Origin: Primula veris
Taxonomy: Eukaryota > Streptophyta > Magnoliopsida > Ericales > Primulaceae
Reading direction: 5' to 3'
DNA length: 64,000 nucleotides
Assembly (NCBI GenBank): GCA_963682055.1
Contig: OY821746.1
Span: forward strand, 28,214,481-28,278,480
Shown here: positions 60,413-64,000 of the stretch, piece by piece
How positions within the stretch are numbered: the stretch's first letter is position 1
Layout: every line of letters begins with the position of its first letter
Translations under genes and position numbers: made by a program
Notes under the pieces: generated by a model
The model's input: the letters and a program-made list of their open reading frames with translations, nothing else
Told to the model about the DNA's origin: nothing
Database searches by the model: none

Positions 60413-60596
60413 TGAAAGGAAGGCAGTAAAAAAGATATGCAGAGAAAAGAATGAATATTATTCATAACCAACTAGGATATTTATACAGGTGTATCACTAT
60501 AATTTCTCCTTAATTAGTGGAACTGATTTCCCTAATCTTCTCTTTATAGAAATACAAATATTATCTTTATACTAAGTCAACAACCAAATCTCAACA
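60413..60596 (-). repeat. Copia 5' LTR
   Basis: 184 bp, identical by eye to 55590-55773 and followed outside by TATTC. It carries the element's promoter region; no unambiguous TATA box was assigned. Confidence 0.96.
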
Positions 60597-60601
60597 TATT
60601 C

Positions 60602-61864
60602 GTTGCTTATGTTTCTCTCTAAGTCTATACTTCAGTTGGTGCTTCATTCTGGGAGATTTTTCTTCAAGTATTTAATCTTCTTTTGTGTTTATATCTGTTA
60701 TATTAATTTTACATAATTTTATCCTTAGTAGTTTGGCTCTAGCTTTTTGACAAAAGTAGAGCTTCTAATGAGAGTTTATTTAGGATTAATTTTTTTCAAT
60801 AGAAGTTTAAAATTCAACACGCGCATTTTTTTCTTTCATATCACAAAAAACCCATTACTATTTGTATAGACAGCGCAACTAAACAATTTTTTTTCCCGTC
60901 TTTGATTGTTTCTACTATAAAAAAGTGTCTTTCTTGTACTGTTTTTACTTTAGTTAAAATTTGGTTTACGATGAAAAAAGACACGTGCTCTCATAGAAGG
61001 GACTATTCGCTTATGTTTTTCTACACTTCACCACAATAAGATTCTGGCTCGACTTCAATGATATCTAAGAGCCGAACCTTGGCTTTAGTCGATAGCGGTT
61101 TACTCTTTTGTGTACTTAAATTAATTGTCTCTCAATCCGTGTTCACCACACTTTTGTTGTTTCTTTATTCCTAATTCGTGAAAGAGTATTGTATTATTGA
61201 AATGTTCCTTTACATGGCAATCGAGGTTAGGAGTCTTCGCGGTTGAGTTTGCTTTGGCTATTAAATAAAACGCGGATCAAATCAAAATAATTGTTGGAAC
61301 CAAACAAAACCGATATTCGGTTCAGTTTAGTCGATTTAAACTTTTTACTAGGAAAAAGAAATAATAAGTTCAAAGTAAGACTTGTTTTTAAAACTTATAT
61401 TTCATTTCAACGTAAATTAACAAGTAAATTTAAAATAGTTTGAAAACAAATTACCAATTGGTTGTGCATTCTTTTTAAGGATTTGCCAATAGTTTGTTTG
61501 AACACAAGTTACCAATAGTGTCGACCCGATTCAGATCCTTCTCAAATTCGATTATCAACAAAGACCACTAAATATAAATTTAAGAGAGATTCATTGAAAG
61601 CAGAGATCTCTTTAGTTATGAATTTGAGGAATGTAAAAGAGATTCATTGCATGCAAGCAGATTTCTTTAATTATGAATTTGTACAAATTCAGTGACTTTT
61701 ATTGAAGTACCATTTAATACATTTAAATTTTGAACAATGAAGTAAGAATTAAACAGATATATTAATTCATTTTTGGCAAAGTTTGAATTCTCTGATTTGC
61801 TCCCTTTTTTGTCTAAATACGGCAGTGTAAAGATTACTTAAATATAAGTGACCAACACACTGCC
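60602..61864. other. Intergenic upstream of the phytocyanin gene
   Basis: No gene or element is recognised. At about 61575-61690 a short direct repeat occurs ('agagattcattg.a.gca' and 'tttagttatgaatttg', twice), about 55 bp apart. Confidence 0.5.
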
Positions 61865-61870
61865 TATAAA
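61865..61870 (+). promoter_or_regulatory. TATA box of the phytocyanin gene
   Basis: TATAAA in the context CCTATAAATTGAGAG, 75-80 bp before the ATG at 61945. This spacing puts a start site near 61895-61900 and leaves a leader of about 50 nt. Confidence 0.7.
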
Positions 61871-61944
61871 TTGAGAGCATCCCAACAGTTTGGAGCATCT
61901 TCATTTATCCATTTAAGTATACTAGAAAAGATTTAGTAATTAAA

Positions 61945-62797
61945 ATGGCTTTACCTAGAATTGCTTTACTTACTCTAGTTTTTCTAGGAATCGCAATGCC
62001 CAAAACTTTGGCTACCGAATACGTCGTTGGGGATCAGAAGGGATGGACACTCGGTTTTGATTACCAAGCATGGGCCGACAGCAAAGAGTTCAGAGTCGGC
62101 GACAAACTCAGTAAGTTTGATCCAATATGGATTCAATACTGTACTTATATAGTTTCTGAACCATTTTGTAAATATACGTTTATGCGGACATTCTTTTGTA
62201 TTTAATATGCTTTTGTTGTTTCCTGGTTTAAACTTTAAATTATTGCACTATTTCAATACCCTTAATCATTTAAAACTATGTTAGAAAAGCCTTTATTCTT
62301 ACCTAAGGAATTGTTAGTTTTGCAACTTTAAGCTTATAATAAGCTGGATATTTTTGAGTTTGAGAAAAAGCTAGTTCATTCACCTTAAAACATCTAGCTT
62401 TTTCTGTCCAAAATATAAAAAAATACTAATAGCTTCCATGATATGAGTAACAAAAGAGCTGAGCTTAATTATAAAACCGCAGCCCGATCGATAAGGTTAT
62501 GTAACTATCTATATATACAGTATATATTTTTACATCCTTTTAGTTCTTTATATACACACGATACACCCCATCTGAATTACACTTCTTGTTGCAGTTTTCA
62601 AGTATGCGAAAGGGGCTCATAATGTAGTTATAATGGATTCAAACAGCTTCAAGTTCTGTGAACCCAAATCAGGAGATCCAGTTTTTGAATCCGGTTATGA
62701 CGTTCTTCAGTTGGGGAAAGGATCAAATTTGTACATTTGCAGCATTGGCCACCACTGTCAGGCTGGCATGAAAATGTCCATTAATGTATCAGCATAA
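61945..62797 (+). CDS. Plantacyanin-type phytocyanin (basic blue copper protein)
   Basis: Exons 61945-62110 and 62595-62797 join in frame to 122 residues. Residues 1-23 form a signal peptide (MALPRIALLTLVFLG..., likely cut after TLA). The mature protein of about 99 residues is one plastocyanin-like domain starting TEYVVGDQKGWT. Type I copper ligands are His64 (GAHNV), Cys104 (LYICS), His109 (GHHC) and Met114. The spacings of 40, 5 and 5 are the same as in cucumber basic protein. Cys77 and Cys110 would form the conserved disulfide. There is no Pro/Ser-rich tail or GPI signal, so it is a small secreted plantacyanin rather than an early-nodulin-like or uclacyanin type. It is expected in the cell wall or apoplast as an electron-transfer protein; plantacyanins have been linked to pollen-tube guidance in other plants. 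Confidence 0.96.
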
Positions 62798-64000
62798 ACT
62801 AATTGAGCTTTATATTAGTTACAAAGTAACATTGCTTTTAATGGTTTTAATGTTTTATGCATGTATTGATCCTGCTCTTGTACTTTGTCAACAATTATAA
62901 TGCAATGTAGTTTCATTTGATCTTTCATGGTCATTTCTGGATAGTGGTAACTTTTTCTTCCAATCGTGGTACCTATTCAATCATGGATTCATGATCAATG
63001 TTTTTTCGAACTAATATGTTATTTAACCGTGCTAGGTAATTTATAAACATTGTGAGTGCGGGCATATAATTTCCGGCCTTCAGTTGCCTTCAGTTTAAAA
63101 AATGAAATCCCAGGGGGCTTCATCGTCATCTCATCTAGTCATATAAGTTTAATCTGTAGGAGCCGATTTATTAGCAGATACGCAGCTTCGTTTAAAAGGG
63201 ATAAGTGTAACAGTTTTAATATACGGTTGATTAAATTGTAAACTGCTGAGCCTTTGAATTGAACATAAACTTCGTTCTTATAATTAAGTTGAAAATTCAG
63301 ACGTACGACTTAATTTTTGAACTTAATATATGCGTACAATTCATGAGAGTGTATTATATAAACGGTTTTCTTTTATCAAATGCATATAGATATAGATGAG
63401 CTTACACGTATCCCGTATCCAGGTGTATGAGTTCAAATTTGCTTCCGCTCGACTCCTATTGAGACATTTCTGCTCGACTCCTATTGAGACAATTCCGCTC
63501 AAATTCATTTGCATTATTATTCCGAAAAACACTATTATAAACCCGATGCACTACTTTCATAGTTCTGCAAACCAATCACGTTTTTTAATTTGTATTTTCA
63601 ATTATTTTAAAGTTAGTTATTTTTCTATTAATTAACACGTGTTTGAGTTGTTACTGGTTGACGCATTCTTAAGTTTAATACGGGTTTAAATTTTACCAGG
63701 TTCGAATTGTCAAGTTTTCGTCAAATTTTCGGTTTTTCATATGTATTCGTAATGTTTTTTCGATTTTTTTTTTGTAAATCAACTTACTATTTTATTTTAA
63801 AGTGTTTGTTCAGAAAAAATTGTATTATTTGACCTTTATATATATTTTTTATGTTTAATTGTTTGTTTGACAATTTATAAGTTAGTAATATTAATAAATA
63901 TAATATAAATAAATATAAAATGTCAAATTTTATAGGTTTTTTTTTAACAAACCCTATAGAAATAAAATAATATGTTGATTTACCAAAAAATATCAAAATC
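62798..64000. other. Phytocyanin 3' flank and right-edge intergenic
   Basis: The 3' UTR lies just after 62797. A 25-bp unit containing 'gctcgactcctattgagac' is tandemly repeated twice at about 63444-63493. The remainder to 64000 is AT-rich without a recognised feature. Confidence 0.55.

Larger units (their letters stand above)
55590..60596 (-). mobile_element. Full-length Ty1/copia LTR retrotransposon
   Basis: The element is 5.0 kb. It has LTRs at 60596-60413 (5') and 55773-55590 (3'), a primer-binding site, gag-pol, a polypurine tract and a 5-bp target duplication TATTC outside both LTRs (55585-55589 and 60597-60601). No difference was seen between the 184-bp LTRs, so the insertion is very recent. 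Short LTRs and the gag type (SDNPGLVLVSKPL) suggest the Ale lineage; this placement is tentative. Confidence 0.96.

Noticed and set aside
1..64000. A novel operon-like, CRISPR or defence system
   Set aside because: The window is plant nuclear DNA; no clustered unknown genes, direct-repeat/spacer arrays or phage-like features are present.

Overview
This window is nuclear DNA of a flowering plant, most likely a eudicot. It is AT-rich and intron-rich (GT..AG introns in every gene rebuilt), and it carries plant-specific families (phytocyanin, neprosin-domain protein, plastid BASS transporter, plant TPX2-like protein) and many plant transposable elements. The species cannot be told from the sequence alone. 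No prokaryotic features, CRISPR array, rRNA or tRNA gene was recognised.

Layout. 0-2 kb: the first three exons of a neprosin-domain gene on the minus strand, running off the left edge or cut. 2-13.9 kb: decayed DNA with a RING-H2 pseudogene (about 9.9-10.4 kb), a second broken copy of its RING half (10.9-11.1 kb), two decayed copies of the 3' end of the neighbouring BASS gene, a vestige of a neprosin exon, degenerate tandem repeats, and two large fold-back elements. 14.1-20.4 kb (-): a complete 8-exon BASS5/BASS6-type plastid transporter gene (400 aa). 23.5-29.0 kb (+): a complete 4-exon VTT/SNARE-associated (TVP38/TMEM64-DedA type) membrane protein gene (269 aa). Its 3.7-kb first intron holds a 5'-truncated LINE with target-site duplication and a perfect hairpin. 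29-37.5 kb: intergenic, with a non-autonomous hAT element carrying a perfect 8-bp duplication, a roughly 0.9-kb terminal-inverted-repeat element also found at 4.7 kb, and a 1-kb degenerate minisatellite. 37.5-42 kb (-): a 3'-truncated Ty3/gypsy (Tat-like) element whose gag-pol frame is interrupted by three stops. 46.1-52.6 kb (+): a complete 18-exon TPX2-like gene (491 aa). 55.6-60.6 kb (-): an essentially full-length Ty1/copia element with two identical 184-bp LTRs, a TATTC duplication, and one frameshift at a homopolymer in integrase. 61.9-62.8 kb (+): a complete 2-exon plantacyanin-type phytocyanin gene (122 aa).

The host genes do not form a pathway. As I recall it, the order BASS - VTT protein - TPX2-like matches two duplicated Arabidopsis chromosome 4 segments (AT4G22840/22850/22860 and AT4G12030/12000/11990), so this looks like an ancient conserved block inflated by transposons. 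I did not find convincing evidence for a wholly new biological system. The most interesting items are the chimeric RING/BASS duplication cluster, the very young copia insertion with its homopolymer frameshift, and the repeat array inside the TPX2-like intron.
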